64,000 nt of DNA from Athripsodes cinereus. Lineage: Eukaryota; Arthropoda; Insecta; Trichoptera; Leptoceridae. The stretch lies in contig OX388321.1 of assembly GCA_947579605.1 (NCBI GenBank), forward strand, positions 18,343,614 to 18,407,613. Direction: 5' to 3'. The position numbers were made by a program, and so were the translations under genes. The notes beneath the pieces were generated by a model, which saw nothing but the letters and a program-made list of their open reading frames with translations, did no database searches and was not told the DNA's origin. Below, in pieces: positions 8,758-20,672 of this stretch. Every line of letters starts with the position of its first letter. Positions within the stretch are counted from its first letter, which is position 1.

Positions 8758-11700
8758 GATTCTGCAGTGGAACTGCAGAAGTCTTAGCAATAAAAAAAAT
8801 GAACTTCTCAGTCTTCTGTCAACCTCTTCCATCGACGTAGCGGTGGTCCAGGAGACGTGGCTAATCCCGGGATCTCATTTTAGCATCCCGGGCTACCATT
8901 GTGTTCGGGACGACCGCGTTGATGGTAAAGGTGGTTCTGCCATTTTCATCAAAAAACAAATTCCTTTCTTTCCCATCACAATTACTACCTCTAACCGTAG
9001 CTACGAGATCTGTGCAATTCAAACCCTGAACATCAATATATATTCTATATACATTCCCCCCTCTCCAAAGCCTAATTTGGACTCACTCACGTCACTCTTC
9101 TCTCTCTTTTCTCCTCCCTGCCTAATATTGGGAGATTTCAATTCCCATCATAACCTGTGGGGCTCAAGCCAAACCGACAGAATGGGTCGTCAGATCCTTG
9201 ACCTTATGAATGAATCCCACTTATGCCTTCTCAATAATGCGACCCCAACTAGATTCCAAAATCCCAACCAGCGCCCCAGCGCAGTGGACCTGTCACTCGC
9301 CGACCCTTCTCTTTCACCCCTTTACTCCTGGTCTGTGATGGACGATCCTTGTGGAAGTGATCACTTCCCAATTCTGCTCGTACCCCCACAACCTTTCATT
9401 CTTTCTTCTTCGCTCTCACTAAAAATAAAGAGGCACAATCTTGCAAGGATTGACTGGATGAAATATAGTCAAACTGTAGAGAATAGAATCCCATCCCTAC
9501 CTACAGTTAATCCTGACGACATCTCGGCATGCTACGAACAATTCGTAGAACTTATAACCGAATCTGTCGAGTCTTCAATTCCAAAACAATCTGAGAGAAA
9601 ACTCCGCAGACCTCCCCCTGCCCCTTGGTGGGACCAAGATTGTGAGAACGCAGTTAACGATAGGAGACTTGCGGCGCTCGTTTTCAGACAGAACAAAACC
9701 CAGGATAATTTTATTCACTTTAAACATGTCGAGGCCAAAACCAAAAGAACCTTGAAAAAGAAAAAAAAGCAGGGTTGGAAAGACTTCTGTTCCTCTTTGT
9801 CCCCTGACACACCGCTTTCTAGGATCTGGGACAATATTAAGAGATTTAGAGGGGTATTCTCACCTCCTAAACTCCATCCATCCTCAGACAAATGGATCCT
9901 TGAATTCGCGGACAGACTAGCCCCCCCTTCAGTGCCAAATCTCAATGAAATTTCTCATTCCTATTCCCACCCTCCTCTTGGAGAGATTGACAAGGAGTTC
10001 AGCGACGAAGAACTAAGGCTAGTCCTGGAATGCACTTCGGATACATCCCCGGGAATCGATGGAATAACATACAGCCTTTTACAAAGACTACAAACGGTTT
10101 CACTAGACTATTTACTCAACATTATTAATACTATTTTCATTACAGGCAAATTACCTTGCTCGTGGAAGACTCAGATCATTGTTCCAATCTTGAAAGCTGA
10201 AGCTGACCCAAATCTGGGCCAATCATATCGACCAATTGCACTCTCCTCAGCAATAGCCAAAACTACAGAACACATGGTGAAAAATCGGCTAGATTGGTTC
10301 ATAGAAGGTAACAGGAAGTTGCCTCCTTGCCTATTCGGCTTCAGGAAGAGAATGGGAGTCATGGACAGTGTAGCCACCTTGGTCACAGATGTCCACGTAT
10401 CCTTATCCAAGAGAGAGCTCTTGGGAGGTGTATGCTTGGACATCAATAGTGCTTTTGATAATGTTATTATTCCTAAATTGTGTGCAAAGCTTGATCATTT
10501 GGGCATTCCTCCTACCCTCTCCTCCTTTATCCGCAATCTTCTATCTGGACGTGAACTGATAATTAATGCCCGTAATCATCCTCCTATCAGGAGAACTGTT
10601 CACAGAGGATTGCCGCAGGGCTCAGTGCTCTCACCCATTCTATTCAACTTGTACACACATGATATCTCGCAGTCCCTATCCTCGGATGTCCAAATTCTAC
10701 AATACGCGGATGATCTGTTCGTTTATAGCTCAAATAAATCCATAGACACCCTCCAGGCCTCCTTGCAATCTTCACTTTCTTCTCTGAACTGTTGGATGTC
10801 AGACCACGGTTTTACACTTTCCTCCCAGAAATGTAAAAGCATTGTATTCTCCAGAAAACTCCATCCAGTCCTCCTGAAAGTTAAAGTGGACCAACAGTTG
10901 ATCAATTCTGTTAACAAAATAAGATTCCTGGGGGTCATATTGGACTCTGGTCTTAGATGGAATTCTTTCATTGAACACTTACACTCCAAGTGTCAGGCCG
11001 GTCTCAATGTCATGAGAGCCGTTTCCAGGGTCTGGTGGGGTTGCCACCCCTCGACACAAAAAATTTTCTACACTGCATTTATCCGCAGCCACTTGGACTT
11101 TGGATCCTTCCTAATAGCCCCAACTTCCAAGAAAAACTTGTTGAGACTGGACCGGATCCAGTCTCAGTCTCTTCGGTTGATTACGGGTGCGATGAGATCC
11201 TCCCCTGTCAACGCCTTACAGGTAGAGGCTGCAGACCCCCCACTTGAACTACGCAGACAGCTCGTATGTGACAGATTTTTAGTCAAAATCTTGCGTATCA
11301 TCGATCACCCGCTGTCTCACAAACTTCAGCTCCTCTCTTACTTGGTAACCCATTTACCGGTATGGAGAGGTAAAGATCCACCGACTCTTGTTACTAGCTA
11401 TAGAAAAATCCAAACTCCCTTGTTGGAGAGCTTCGCAGTTCTTCCTGTATACTCTATGTCATTTTCCACTCTAAGTTTTAAACCAAAAGTTATTCTCAAT
11501 CTGGGTGTCAGTAATGGCACATTCGCACCTCGTATTTTTAAATCAATTATTGATTCTGATTGGCACGACTGGCATCTAATCTACACAGACGGCTCGAAAA
11601 GTGATAGAGGTCGTACAGGGGCCGCCTTCCTTTTTGAAGACAACACCAATAAAATGTTCAGGCTCAGAGACGAGTCGTCGGTTTTCACAGCGGAATGTCT

Positions 11701-12433
11701 TGCTATCAGAGAAGCTCTAAGGGCTCTGACCATTCGCCAGCTCAAGGTTAAAACTCTCATACTCAGTGACTCTCAAAGTGCTCTCCAGGCCCTTCTCTCT
11801 CCTGCATTGTCCAGACCAGATGATCTATTATCCTTAGAAATTAGAGACCTCCTACATAAACTTCAGACTTCGGGTGTAGACGTGGTTTTGGGCTGGATCC
11901 CAAGTCACTGCGGTATCCCGGGCAACGAGGCGGTAGACCTATTAGCCAAATTGGCTACGGACCTCCCTAATCCATCTGGATCTGTTTCAGCCTCTGATTA
12001 CACCTTATTATTTGACCGGAATCTCATCCAGTCCTGGCAGGCAGTATGGTCAGAGACCAGTCAACTCAAAGGAAGAAAGTATGCCTTAATCCAACCCGAT
12101 GTGTCAATGAAACCCTGGTTTTCAGAAATTTTAATGAGTAAGGCTGACACCTCCACAATCTGCAGAATGAGATTAGCTCATTGCTGTACCAGATCCCATC
12201 TATACAGAATCCACGTTATCGACTCTCCTCTGTGCGACTGCCAAGAGGAGGAGGATCTTGATCATTTATTTTTCGAATGCCCGATCAACAACATCTACCC
12301 AACTTTGATTAATGACCTGGCACATTACAGGGTTCCACTACCTACAAATATTTCCTTGCTCTTGAGTTCTAGAGACCAAAACATTTTCAAACTCCTTGTC
12401 CTGTTCCTCAAGACCCATTTGATGAAGCTTTGA
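8720..12433 (+). CDS. LINE ORF2: endonuclease, reverse transcriptase and RNase H
   Basis: A 1237-residue replicase that nicks target DNA, primes reverse transcription from it and degrades the RNA template. The endonuclease spans ~12-230: ILQWNCRSL, VQETW, ILGDFNSHH and GSDHFPI are its catalytic blocks. The reverse transcriptase spans ~430-760: PGIDGITYSLL, SYRPIALSS, LDINSAFDNV, GLPQGSVLSPILFN and YADD at residues 662-665. RNase H spans ~948-1075: YTDGSKSD, the Glu of TAECLA, SDSQSAL and GIPGNEAVDLLA. A Cys/His cluster follows (CDCQEEEDLDHLFFEC). All catalytic residues I can see are present. The first ATG in the frame (8720) overlaps the ORF1 end by 38 nt; the conserved part starts about 14 residues in. 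Confidence 0.94.
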   Translation: MGNPQPPPPLLPKILQWNCRSLSNKKNELLSLLSTSSIDVAVVQETWLIPGSHFSIPGYHCVRDDRVDGKGGSAIFIKKQIPFFPITITTSNRSYEICAIQTLNINIYSIYIPPSPKPNLDSLTSLFSLFSPPCLILGDFNSHHNLWGSSQTDRMGRQILDLMNESHLCLLNNATPTRFQNPNQRPSAVDLSLADPSLSPLYSWSVMDDPCGSDHFPILLVPPQPFILSSSLSLKIKRHNLARIDWMKYSQTVENRIPSLPTVNPDDISACYEQFVELITESVESSIPKQSERKLRRPPPAPWWDQDCENAVNDRRLAALVFRQNKTQDNFIHFKHVEAKTKRTLKKKKKQGWKDFCSSLSPDTPLSRIWDNIKRFRGVFSPPKLHPSSDKWILEFADRLAPPSVPNLNEISHSYSHPPLGEIDKEFSDEELRLVLECTSDTSPGIDGITYSLLQRLQTVSLDYLLNIINTIFITGKLPCSWKTQIIVPILKAEADPNLGQSYRPIALSSAIAKTTEHMVKNRLDWFIEGNRKLPPCLFGFRKRMGVMDSVATLVTDVHVSLSKRELLGGVCLDINSAFDNVIIPKLCAKLDHLGIPPTLSSFIRNLLSGRELIINARNHPPIRRTVHRGLPQGSVLSPILFNLYTHDISQSLSSDVQILQYADDLFVYSSNKSIDTLQASLQSSLSSLNCWMSDHGFTLSSQKCKSIVFSRKLHPVLLKVKVDQQLINSVNKIRFLGVILDSGLRWNSFIEHLHSKCQAGLNVMRAVSRVWWGCHPSTQKIFYTAFIRSHLDFGSFLIAPTSKKNLLRLDRIQSQSLRLITGAMRSSPVNALQVEAADPPLELRRQLVCDRFLVKILRIIDHPLSHKLQLLSYLVTHLPVWRGKDPPTLVTSYRKIQTPLLESFAVLPVYSMSFSTLSFKPKVILNLGVSNGTFAPRIFKSIIDSDWHDWHLIYTDGSKSDRGRTGAAFLFEDNTNKMFRLRDESSVFTAECLAIREALRALTIRQLKVKTLILSDSQSALQALLSPALSRPDDLLSLEIRDLLHKLQTSGVDVVLGWIPSHCGIPGNEAVDLLAKLATDLPNPSGSVSASDYTLLFDRNLIQSWQAVWSETSQLKGRKYALIQPDVSMKPWFSEILMSKADTSTICRMRLAHCCTRSHLYRIHVIDSPLCDCQEEEDLDHLFFECPINNIYPTLINDLAHYRVPLPTNISLLLSSRDQNIFKLLVLFLKTHLMKL

Positions 12434-12549
12434 ATGTTGAATTTTTGTATTTTTTCCTGATTTTTTGCTGATCTAATAATTTTTACTTGCAGTTTCTGGC
12501 TAGGAACACCCTCAAGGGTGAAAGCCAACAAAATAAAAAGAGAGAGAGA

Positions 12550-12562
12550 AAATGTCAAACAT
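12550..12562 (+). repeat. Target-site duplication of the I-group LINE (right)
   Basis: Second copy of AAATGTCAAACAT, directly after the A-rich LINE tail. It matches 6993-7005. Confidence 0.85.
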
Positions 12563-12623
12563 CCTTCAAGAATATCTGTCAAATACGGTGTATAAGCGTA
12601 GTACAATCTCGATTTGTTATTGA

Positions 12624-13851
<1,228 letters not shown>

Positions 13852-14084
13852 TAGGTAAGATTTTATAAAAATTTCATTTTATAACACTTTTATAGATAAA
13901 AAAAATAGCGACATAATATTGGCATGAATGATTAACGTAACATAACATGCATAGACAATTCACACAGATCTAGCTAGTCCCAAACTAAGATATGAATCTT
14001 GTATTATGGGTACTAACGCGACGATATACATATATACAATGCACTGAACACATATACATGTAACACCCAGGCCCTGGACAATTT

Positions 14085-14180
14085 GAAAAAGGTCATTCTT
14101 CATTTTGCCCTGGCCGGGAATCGAACCCGGGACCTCGTAACTCAAAGGCAAGTGCGTTGGCCTCTGTTGTCCGACATGGT
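14085..14180 (-). mobile_element. tRNA-derived SINE fragment
   Basis: On the minus strand the segment reads GGTCCCGGGTTCGATTCCCG followed by GCCAGGGCAAA, a perfect B-box and T-arm-like sequence, preceded by GCACTTGCCTTTGAGTTACG. It lacks a foldable anticodon arm and abuts an RTE LINE fragment at about 14183. Confidence 0.6.
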
Positions 14181-14182
14181 TA

Positions 14183-14625
14183 AAGAAGGATGAAAGTGGC
14201 ATAAATGCAGTAGAAATGAGATCGTTGAGAAGGATGTGTGGTAAAAGTCTGAGAGATTGTGTGCGTAACAGTGATATACGAAAGGAATGTGGAATGAAAG
14301 TTGGTGTGGTTACAAGGATGAATGTAAATAAGTTAAGATGGTTTGGGCACGTGGAAAGAATGAATGAGGACAGAATGACCAAGAAGATACATTGGGCTGA
14401 GAGGAATGGTGCTCGGAGACGTGGACGTCCGAGAATTAAATGGCAAGATCATTTAAATCAAATCCTACAGGACGGTCACGTGTTGAGCACATTGAACAGG
14501 AGAGCATGCATGAGGAATTGTATGACAGTGACGGAAGCGAAAGATGTATGTAAGGATAGAAGGAAGTGGCGCTCGATCCTTTCTGCCTACCCTGCAAGGG
14601 AAGTGACGTGATGGTACGTATGTAT
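14183..14625 (+). mobile_element. RTE LINE 3' fragment (C-terminal domain)
   Basis: The open frame 14216-14611 encodes MRSLRRMCGKSLRDCVRN, KLRWFGHVERMNEDRM, GARRRGRPRIKW and RKWRSILSAYP. It is nearly identical at DNA level to 1622-2040, and both copies end (C)GTGATGGTA. Here the conserved Gly of WFGHVERM is kept, whereas the 1.6-kb copy has Arg. The 5' side is truncated at the same place as the deletion joint of the 529-2045 element. Confidence 0.85.
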
Positions 14626-14654
14626 GGATGTTATCTTAATTAATATAGAAATTA

Positions 14655-14720
14655 CTGGTGAAATTTTTTACATTTGCCGGGAACCAAGCCCAAGACCTCC
14701 CAAATGGTAGACGGGCATCG
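14655..14720 (-). repeat. tRNA-like SINE fragment
   Basis: GCCGGGAACCAAGCCCAAGA read in reverse resembles a degenerate B box with its T arm. It is short and isolated, so assignment to a family is uncertain. Confidence 0.3.
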
Positions 14721-15278
14721 TAATAGCAAATCTACTACTGATCTATTATTAAAAAAAAATACCTAAGATCTTGAATACATACCTTTAAATTTTCTGTTGA
14801 CATTGTGTTAACCAATGTTTTTACTACTAATGTAGTGATTTTGCCACTTCCGATGTTGTTGGGAGTCTCAGTATTAGTGGAATATGTTTACTATAAAGTA
14901 GTCCAACATTGTCAGCCAAGTAAGCCGTATAATTTAATGTTTGTAACAGCAGATAGAGTTCACTTAGTGTCGACTAAATTAAAAAATATTATGAATTCTA
15001 GATATTATTTTCTAGGTTACGAACGTCGATGAGATTATAGTTATTACATGATATTATGTTATCATATAACATACTATTCATGAGATCTATTTTATGATTG
15101 AGACATAGCTTTGCGCATAAAGGAAAGGATATATTTTATATTTTTTACATAATTATAAACATTTTTAGGATAACTTAAAATAAAACACTTATGTTAAGTA
15201 TATCTACAGTCACTGTGGATATATTTTAAGAAAAACTTTTTTATACACACTTATATTCCAATTTCCTTTCGTCCAATT

Positions 15279-15575
15279 TCAATTCTCCCCTTCTTTTCCA
15301 AGGTCACTGAAAGACTGGCATATAACCAACTCAATACTTTTATCACAAAATAATCTCCATAACAATTTCCAGTCATAATTAAAATTATTAAGACAAATAA
15401 GACGTATACATTCCAAATTCGTGTACTTTCTCAAAACATATTCACACTGAGTGCTACTTATTCTAAAATATTCCAGGAACTGCGTGGGCAAAATATCTTG
15501 GAAATTAATCCTTTTTTTATAAAATCTCACAACTCCGTCTTCCACATCCCTTTGTAATAATATTTTTCGCCACAT
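15279..15575 (-). pseudogene. Possible PIF/Harbinger transposase N-terminal fragment
   Basis: A 98-codon open frame on the minus strand starts MWRKILLQRDVEDGV. The stretch FLEYFRISSTQCEYVL resembles the 'F..YFRM....F..LL' segment near the N-terminus of PIF/Harbinger nucleases. The catalytic DDE core is not found in the neighbouring sequence. There is no clear splice donor after it. It may instead be a chance frame; the similarity was recognised by eye only. Confidence 0.3.
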
Positions 15576-16206
15576 TGTATAACAAATTTACTTAAAACAC
15601 CTATAATATAAACCAACGTCTACTTTCACAACACGACGAATCGCATATTTGAAATGTCAAAATATTTGTTTGCTATGTTGGCAAAGTTTTTTATGAAAAG
15701 TAGTAATGGTGGAACAGAACTGCCTATTTACTTTGCGAATGGCGTCTTCTTTTCACTTTGCAATTCCTACTTTGCAAAAAGATGTAATGGTGGAACGGAA
15801 ACAAGCCGATGAATTGCATAGTGCAAAATGCAGAGTTGGAAAGTATAATGGTGGTACGGGGCACTGGTTTTTAATAGTTATATTTTTAAATTGTTATATT
15901 TTGAATAGTTATATTTTTAAATTGTCATAGTATAATTTTATGTAAATTTTTTATAAGCTATTTACTGTTTAAAATAAATGCTCATATGATTATAATGTTT
16001 TTTTTCTCTTCCAATTTGTACATTATTATATCTAGTATGACCTATTATTAACCTAGATGTTGTTTGGTTTGGCGTTTTCTCTTAAAAATTGAGTGAGAAT
16101 ATCCCGTACAGACTGTTAAGATATGTAATAAACTGTTTTTACTTCAGATGTGTGATTAAATTATTTAAGGATGTTATAAGTTAATAAAATTAAAAAAAAT
16201 ATTAGA

Positions 16207-16725
16207 TTTTTTTAGATTAGATATATCTAGGTTTTTGTTATAAACCAAAATACAATCTCATACACCATAGGTGGCGAACCTTTTCAGCAGCTGGGCCAAA
16301 TTTCAGAATTGAGATTTTCTACCGGGCCATACAACAATTTACTCCATATATGGAACATTTTATAATTTTACTTCACCTTAAAATTTCTACCCCCCCCGTC
16401 GCCAAGTTTTCAAAATGGTATAGGAATTTGAAATGTTTCAAAACTCCTCGGTTTTCTTTAAGAATATTTTCTCAAAATAGTACCTCTTTCAAAAAAGTAA
16501 CGGATACTTATAACGACTGTAATCAAAAAAAATAGTGAGGAATGCTTCGCGGGCCGCACGTAGACACCCAACAGGCCGTATGTGGCCTGCGTGTTGGCCA
16601 CCCTTGTTATACACCTTTCACCATAAGCTAAAAGCTTGTGTCGTGAAATGGGGTATTGCTGGCACCTGGAATCGAATTACGCACCTTTTGTGCTTGAGGC
16701 CGAGACTCTACCGCCAGGCTACAAT
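16207..16725 (-). mobile_element. tRNA-derived SINE interrupted by a hAT-type MITE
   Basis: The two halves, 16207-16265 and 16607-16725, together make a full reverse-strand copy of the SINE family at 37-200. The first holds the A/T tail and body start (ATATATCTAGGTTTTTG); the second holds the body (AGCTTTTAGCTTATGG in reverse) and the tRNA-like head with a B box in reverse (GGAATCGAATTACG). The interruption is the MITE at 16266-16606. Confidence 0.7.
16266..16606. mobile_element. hAT-type MITE nested in a SINE
   Basis: The 341-bp element has imperfect terminal inverted repeats: left CATAGGTGGCGAACC, right in reverse CAAGGGTGGCCAACACG, close to the hAT terminal pattern CAGGGGTGGCCAACC. It is flanked by an 8-bp duplication with one mismatch (TCATACAC at 16258-16265, TTATACAC at 16607-16614). 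The interrupted SINE reads TTATACACC when empty, as at 6657. It contains a C run (16390-16398) and no coding capacity. Confidence 0.75.
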
Positions 16726-18249
16726 GGAATTATTAAATTACTATACATTACTATATTGTTTAAAGTTATTCAGATACTGTCAGTGTAATCAATAAATGAA
16801 TTAGCAAATGTGTATTTAGCTGAAAAAAGTGTCTGACCTGAATACAATTTTATATAACTCTGCCTAACTGTCTGACATAGCTACAATTCTATACACAAAA
16901 TAGAAAACAAAGTAAGTACTTATACATTGGGGTAAGACAAGGCATCAATGATGATTTATTTACGATCACCATGAGCTCTTTGAGAAGATAGTGATATACT
17001 TTACAGTTTGATTAATTTAATGCTCCTAGTCATTGATAGAATAGTACCCATAAGAATGCTTATACAATGAATTAGACAAATTTAATAGTCAGTCATTTTA
17101 CAGAGTATTGTAGTTATATATATTTTAAAATAATCTTTAGAGGTGACTGTTGGTGGTGGAGATTTATCATAAAAACACTTCAATGCTATTGATATTTATT
17201 TATTAAGAATAATCATTTAATTAGTGTTATGGACAAAAGAAAATATAAACAATTTTTTTCTACATCTATCATCAAATAAAAATGGTTAAAGACGTTTCAC
17301 AAAATTGAATACTGCTTAAGACAATTTAAATAAATATTTGATTTGAAACTTTACATAGGTGCTACTTTGAACTCCCTATGCGCGCTACAATATACTACAC
17401 TTGTAAGTGATTGGTGTATAGATATTTGTAAAGAATTTTGACAAGCATCTATGTTTTTGGTGCAGTCGCCTTGTTTGCTTTAAAACTGTTTTTGTTTGTA
17501 ATTTATTTGTTTTAAACTTGCTCTGGAACATTAAATTAATAAGTATTAGTAAGAGTTGAAAATTGAGAAAAGACCATTAGCATTTTCTCAATTCCGATGA
17601 TGTCCCACTGCCTTCCTATATTTCAGGAAGGATTACGTCAGGGGGAGTCCTTCAGGCGAACCATGAGCCCTTAGAAAGAATTTGCTAGAAGAGTATGGAT
17701 GACACAGGAACTGACATTCATGGGTGTGGGAGGGTGTAACCCTTAATGTGCCTTCCTATATATATTTAATCCTTGGGTCAAGTCACCTACATTGTAATAT
17801 TCATATGACCACCATCTGCCAAAGAAGTCATTTTGTTAAATAGATTAACACGACAAAGTGACTTGTATATGATAACAATAAATTCTGAAAAATTATTGAC
17901 ACTATAACTCACTTTTGATTCTGAAAAGATATTATAATATAATGAAATTAGCGGTACCTCACATTAAGTAAGAAAGAATAGTTAGTCGTGTGCTATAATT
18001 AGAACTAGATTTTATTTTTGCCGGAAACGACAGGTTTTCATGAGAAACTTTTTTTTGCGCTATCTCCAGATACACTGATATCTCGATTATATAAAAATAC
18101 ACGATTATTTGCAAGTTTTATACCGGGCACTTCTTCAAACGTCGCATGCAAGTTTCAATGGTTTCAATTTGTTTTGACAGTTCAACTTTGTTTTGAGTCA
18201 TAGAATAACAATCAAAATCAGTTCTATCCACGGCCGCCAGATATCGCTA
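16726..18249. other. No gene seen (intergenic)
   Basis: AT-rich sequence with many stops in all frames. Only a short stretch at 17590-17760 (CCACTGCCTTCCTATATTTC and following) is more GC-balanced, as if left from an old repeat. No RNA gene or promoter could be supported. Confidence 0.5.
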
Positions 18250-18304
18250 ATGTCGGGGAACGGTCTCGAAAATAATGAATCGTATGATTTTGGGCCTCTC
18301 CCAG
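18250..18304 (+). CDS. Candidate first coding exon (MSGNGLENNES...)
   Basis: An ATG at 18250 opens 18 codons plus one base and meets a strong donor, CTCCCAG|GTAAGT (18304/18305). The peptide is MSGNGLENNESYDFGPLP. The exon ends in phase 1, so it could splice to the microexon at 34781 or to the candidate exon at 23663, both of which accept phase 1. Its core (18256-18283) has a near-perfect inverted twin at 6914-6942. There is no transcript evidence; it could be an alternative, signal-less start of the secreted gene, or part of an unknown repeat. Confidence 0.3.
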
Positions 18305-18394
18305 GTAAGTCCAAACCATGGATAAAATTAAAACTACGAATTTCGCGGAATTTTTAAAACAGTTTTTCTCGTGATACTTCGTTTATATATATAT

Positions 18395-18630
18395 AATGAG
18401 TTACAATCCATTGGATTGGTCTGCAACGAGTTTTGACTTATTTCTCCACTCCTCCCTATTCTCAGCTAGTCTCTTCAACTCCATATATGAGCCACAGCTC
18501 ATGTCCCTCTTCAGTTGGTCCATATAGGCGTCTCTCGGTCGACCTCTGCCATTTGTGCCTTCGGTCCTGCCCTCTGCGATTGCGATGAGCAGTCCTGGGT
18601 GCCTGATGTTGAGGTGCCTTCGTTTATAGA
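18395..18630 (-). mobile_element. RTE-like LINE C-terminal fragment
   Basis: The minus-strand reading from about 18625 gives RRHLNIRHPGLLIAIAEG, then NGRGRPRDAYMDQLKRDM and LKRLAENREEWRNKS, the C-terminal pattern of a second RTE lineage. The family differs from the 1.6-kb and 14.2-kb copies. Only this 3' piece is present. Confidence 0.7.
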
Positions 18631-18811
18631 AGTTGCATTTTTGATGTAATCAGTGCACAAGTATTATTGTAGTTTCTAGTTGAGCCCATAGGCACGGATA
18701 AATAAATAATTCAACACAAATGCATTGTTTTTTCACAAAAGCGTCATGAAAATGGAGTGAGTTGGTGGTAGGACTAGAACCACGAACTCTATAAATTTTA
18801 CAATATTACTA

Positions 18812-19150
18812 GCTTACCCGGCAACCGTTGTTTTTCCATATACATTTTTTTCTAGATTACTAATATCGCTATTAAAAAATAAGGGTTGATGGTAGAAGGG
18901 TGAAAATTTAGGGCTGTTTGTATTTTTTAATGCCTCACCATAAAAAAAAATGTCCAAAAAATAGAAAAAAAAAAATCGGGGTGGATCACCCTTATCTTTT
19001 AGGGGTATGAAAAATAGATGTTGGCCGATTCTTAGACCTACCCGATAAGCACACAAAATTTCATCAAAATCGGTCCAGCCGTTTCGGAGGAGTATGATAA
19101 TAAACACCGTGAAACGAAATTCCCTCTTCGACTCCCCTTAATGGAAATGC
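18812..19150 (+). repeat. Dispersed insect-type repeat
   Basis: The sequence begins TTACTAGCTTACCCGGCAAC and contains AAATTTCATCAAAATCGGTC, CAGCCGTTTCGGAGGAGT and AACACCGTGAAAC. In my experience this segment is seen in high copy in insect genomes. The minus-strand frame crossing it (19107-18814) is not conserved coding sequence. Its transposon class is not certain from one copy. Confidence 0.5.
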
Positions 19151-19848
19151 CGTGAGAAAACTCTACTTTATATTTAAATAAAAAAAGACTAATAAAGACA
19201 GTTTATATTTAATTACATCCGAGAAGCATTGCTGAAGGTAAATAACAATATGATAATGTTGTTATCATAATACCTAGTTGTGTATGTGTTCCTAAGAAAT
19301 GAGTGGGTAAATCCGAATCTCTGGCCTTTACGCATCAGCTGGTGGTAGAAGAATAAATAAAACAATTAGTATCTACCTCGACCTCCCTAGATTTATATTG
19401 GGTATTATGTTGATAAGTACAGACAACTATAATATACAACAATTAATGTTTTATATTGTATAAAATGGATCTTTTTATGAAGAGTTATATTTAAAACAGG
19501 TTCTTTGTCGCTTGGATAGGTACATATTTAAAAATATTAATTTTCTTACTTGTGCATTTACCATAATACAGTCATAACAAAGCAGGTATATTCTCATATG
19601 CCAATAATAATATCTATCATGATAATAATAATATGAAGGTATATAATGATGAATAAAATATAAGTACAACATATTATTATCACATTCGCAGTAGGTACCT
19701 ACATACTAATACATATGTAGATGTTGGTATACTAAATAAAATAATTTAAAATGCCTACATCTAAAGACTACTTCCTAAATAGAGTTGCGCAAGAATTTAA
19801 AACTTTAGTAAAATACTCGTAATAAAAATTGTTTTTATGGTGGATATT

Positions 19849-20672
19849 TATTTATTTATTTTGTTCTTCAATGTAAATTGGTTACAATATTCCAGAATAA
19901 AACAATATCATAAAAATATCAGTTTTACAATTCAATGTACAGAGGGCGAGTTTATCGCTAAAATGCGATGTCTTCCAACATAACCCTTCCAACTCACCAA
20001 ATTAAAAATACTTATTAAGGATACATATCCCATAAGTGGGGTAACCAGTAGATTTATTGGATTCAATAAACAATAAAGATGATGTGTAACGTAATTGCGG
20101 CGCAGATACGCTCTGAATGGAGGAGGCTGATTTCTGCCCTGTGGCCCCAAGAGAAGCGTTGAGTTGGATGGTTGTAGACGCCTTATTGTTGAATATGAAA
20201 ATGAAGATGTTAAATGTATTTTTCTTTTGTTTCCTATGTGTGTATAGAGGAAGAATTATGTTTTACGAATTGGAAGAATCGGAGCCAATATTTTACGGCA
20301 TCAATTCTCTCGCGCAATCGTAGGTATTTAATGTTTTTTCACAAAGCGCGAGAAAGAGAACTAATATTTATAATTTATTTGTCTACATAGTCATTTAGTA
20401 AAACGTTTGGCAAAATAAAACGCCTTACGTTCTACATACTGATTGTTTGTGGTCTAAATGTGTGTGTATGTTTTATTTTTATTTCAACTGTTTCTGTTCA
20501 TATATGTGAGTTTGTTTGATTGTAATAACCGGGTTAGTTGGAAGACATCGCATTTTAACAATAAACTCGCCCTCTGTGCATTGAATTGTATAGTTGATAT
20601 TTTTATGATACTTTGTATTGATTGATATTGTAACCAATGTAAAGTGAAGAATAAAATAAATAAATACCTACA
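19849..20672. mobile_element. Foldback element with ~140-bp inverted arms
   Basis: The left arm (about 19849-19986) and right arm (about 20529-20672) are inverted copies. They share GTAAATTGGTTACAATAT-type, TATCATAAAAATATCA, CAATTCAATG-ACAGAGGGCG and TAAAATGCGATGTCTTCCAA segments with a few changes. The ~540-bp middle has no gene that I recognise. Arm-like pieces of the same family occur at about 34491-34640 and 35325-35465, both inside the secreted gene. Confidence 0.65.

Larger units (their letters stand above)
7006..12549 (+). mobile_element. Full-length I-group LINE (non-LTR retrotransposon)
   Basis: The element is about 5.54 kb, with a ~320-bp 5' UTR (from 7006), two open frames (7327-8757 and 8720-12433, overlapping by 38 nt) and a ~115-bp 3' UTR ending in AATAAAAAGAGAGAGAGAAA. 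It is flanked by a 13-bp target-site duplication. ORF1 has zinc knuckles; ORF2 has an apurinic-type endonuclease, reverse transcriptase and RNase H. The RNase H together with the CCHC ORF1 points to the I superfamily. No stop codon or frameshift breaks either frame, so the copy is young. Confidence 0.92.

Noticed and set aside
13960..14382. 140-codon minus-strand frame
   Set aside because: Shadow of the RTE C-terminal fragment and the tRNA-like SINE on the opposite strand.
14805..15032. 75-codon plus-strand frame
   Set aside because: No recognisable motif, no splice context, and length expected by chance in this composition.
15706..15930. 74-codon frame with three ATGGTGGWAC words
   Set aside because: The repeated word suggests local duplication rather than a gene; no homology recognised.
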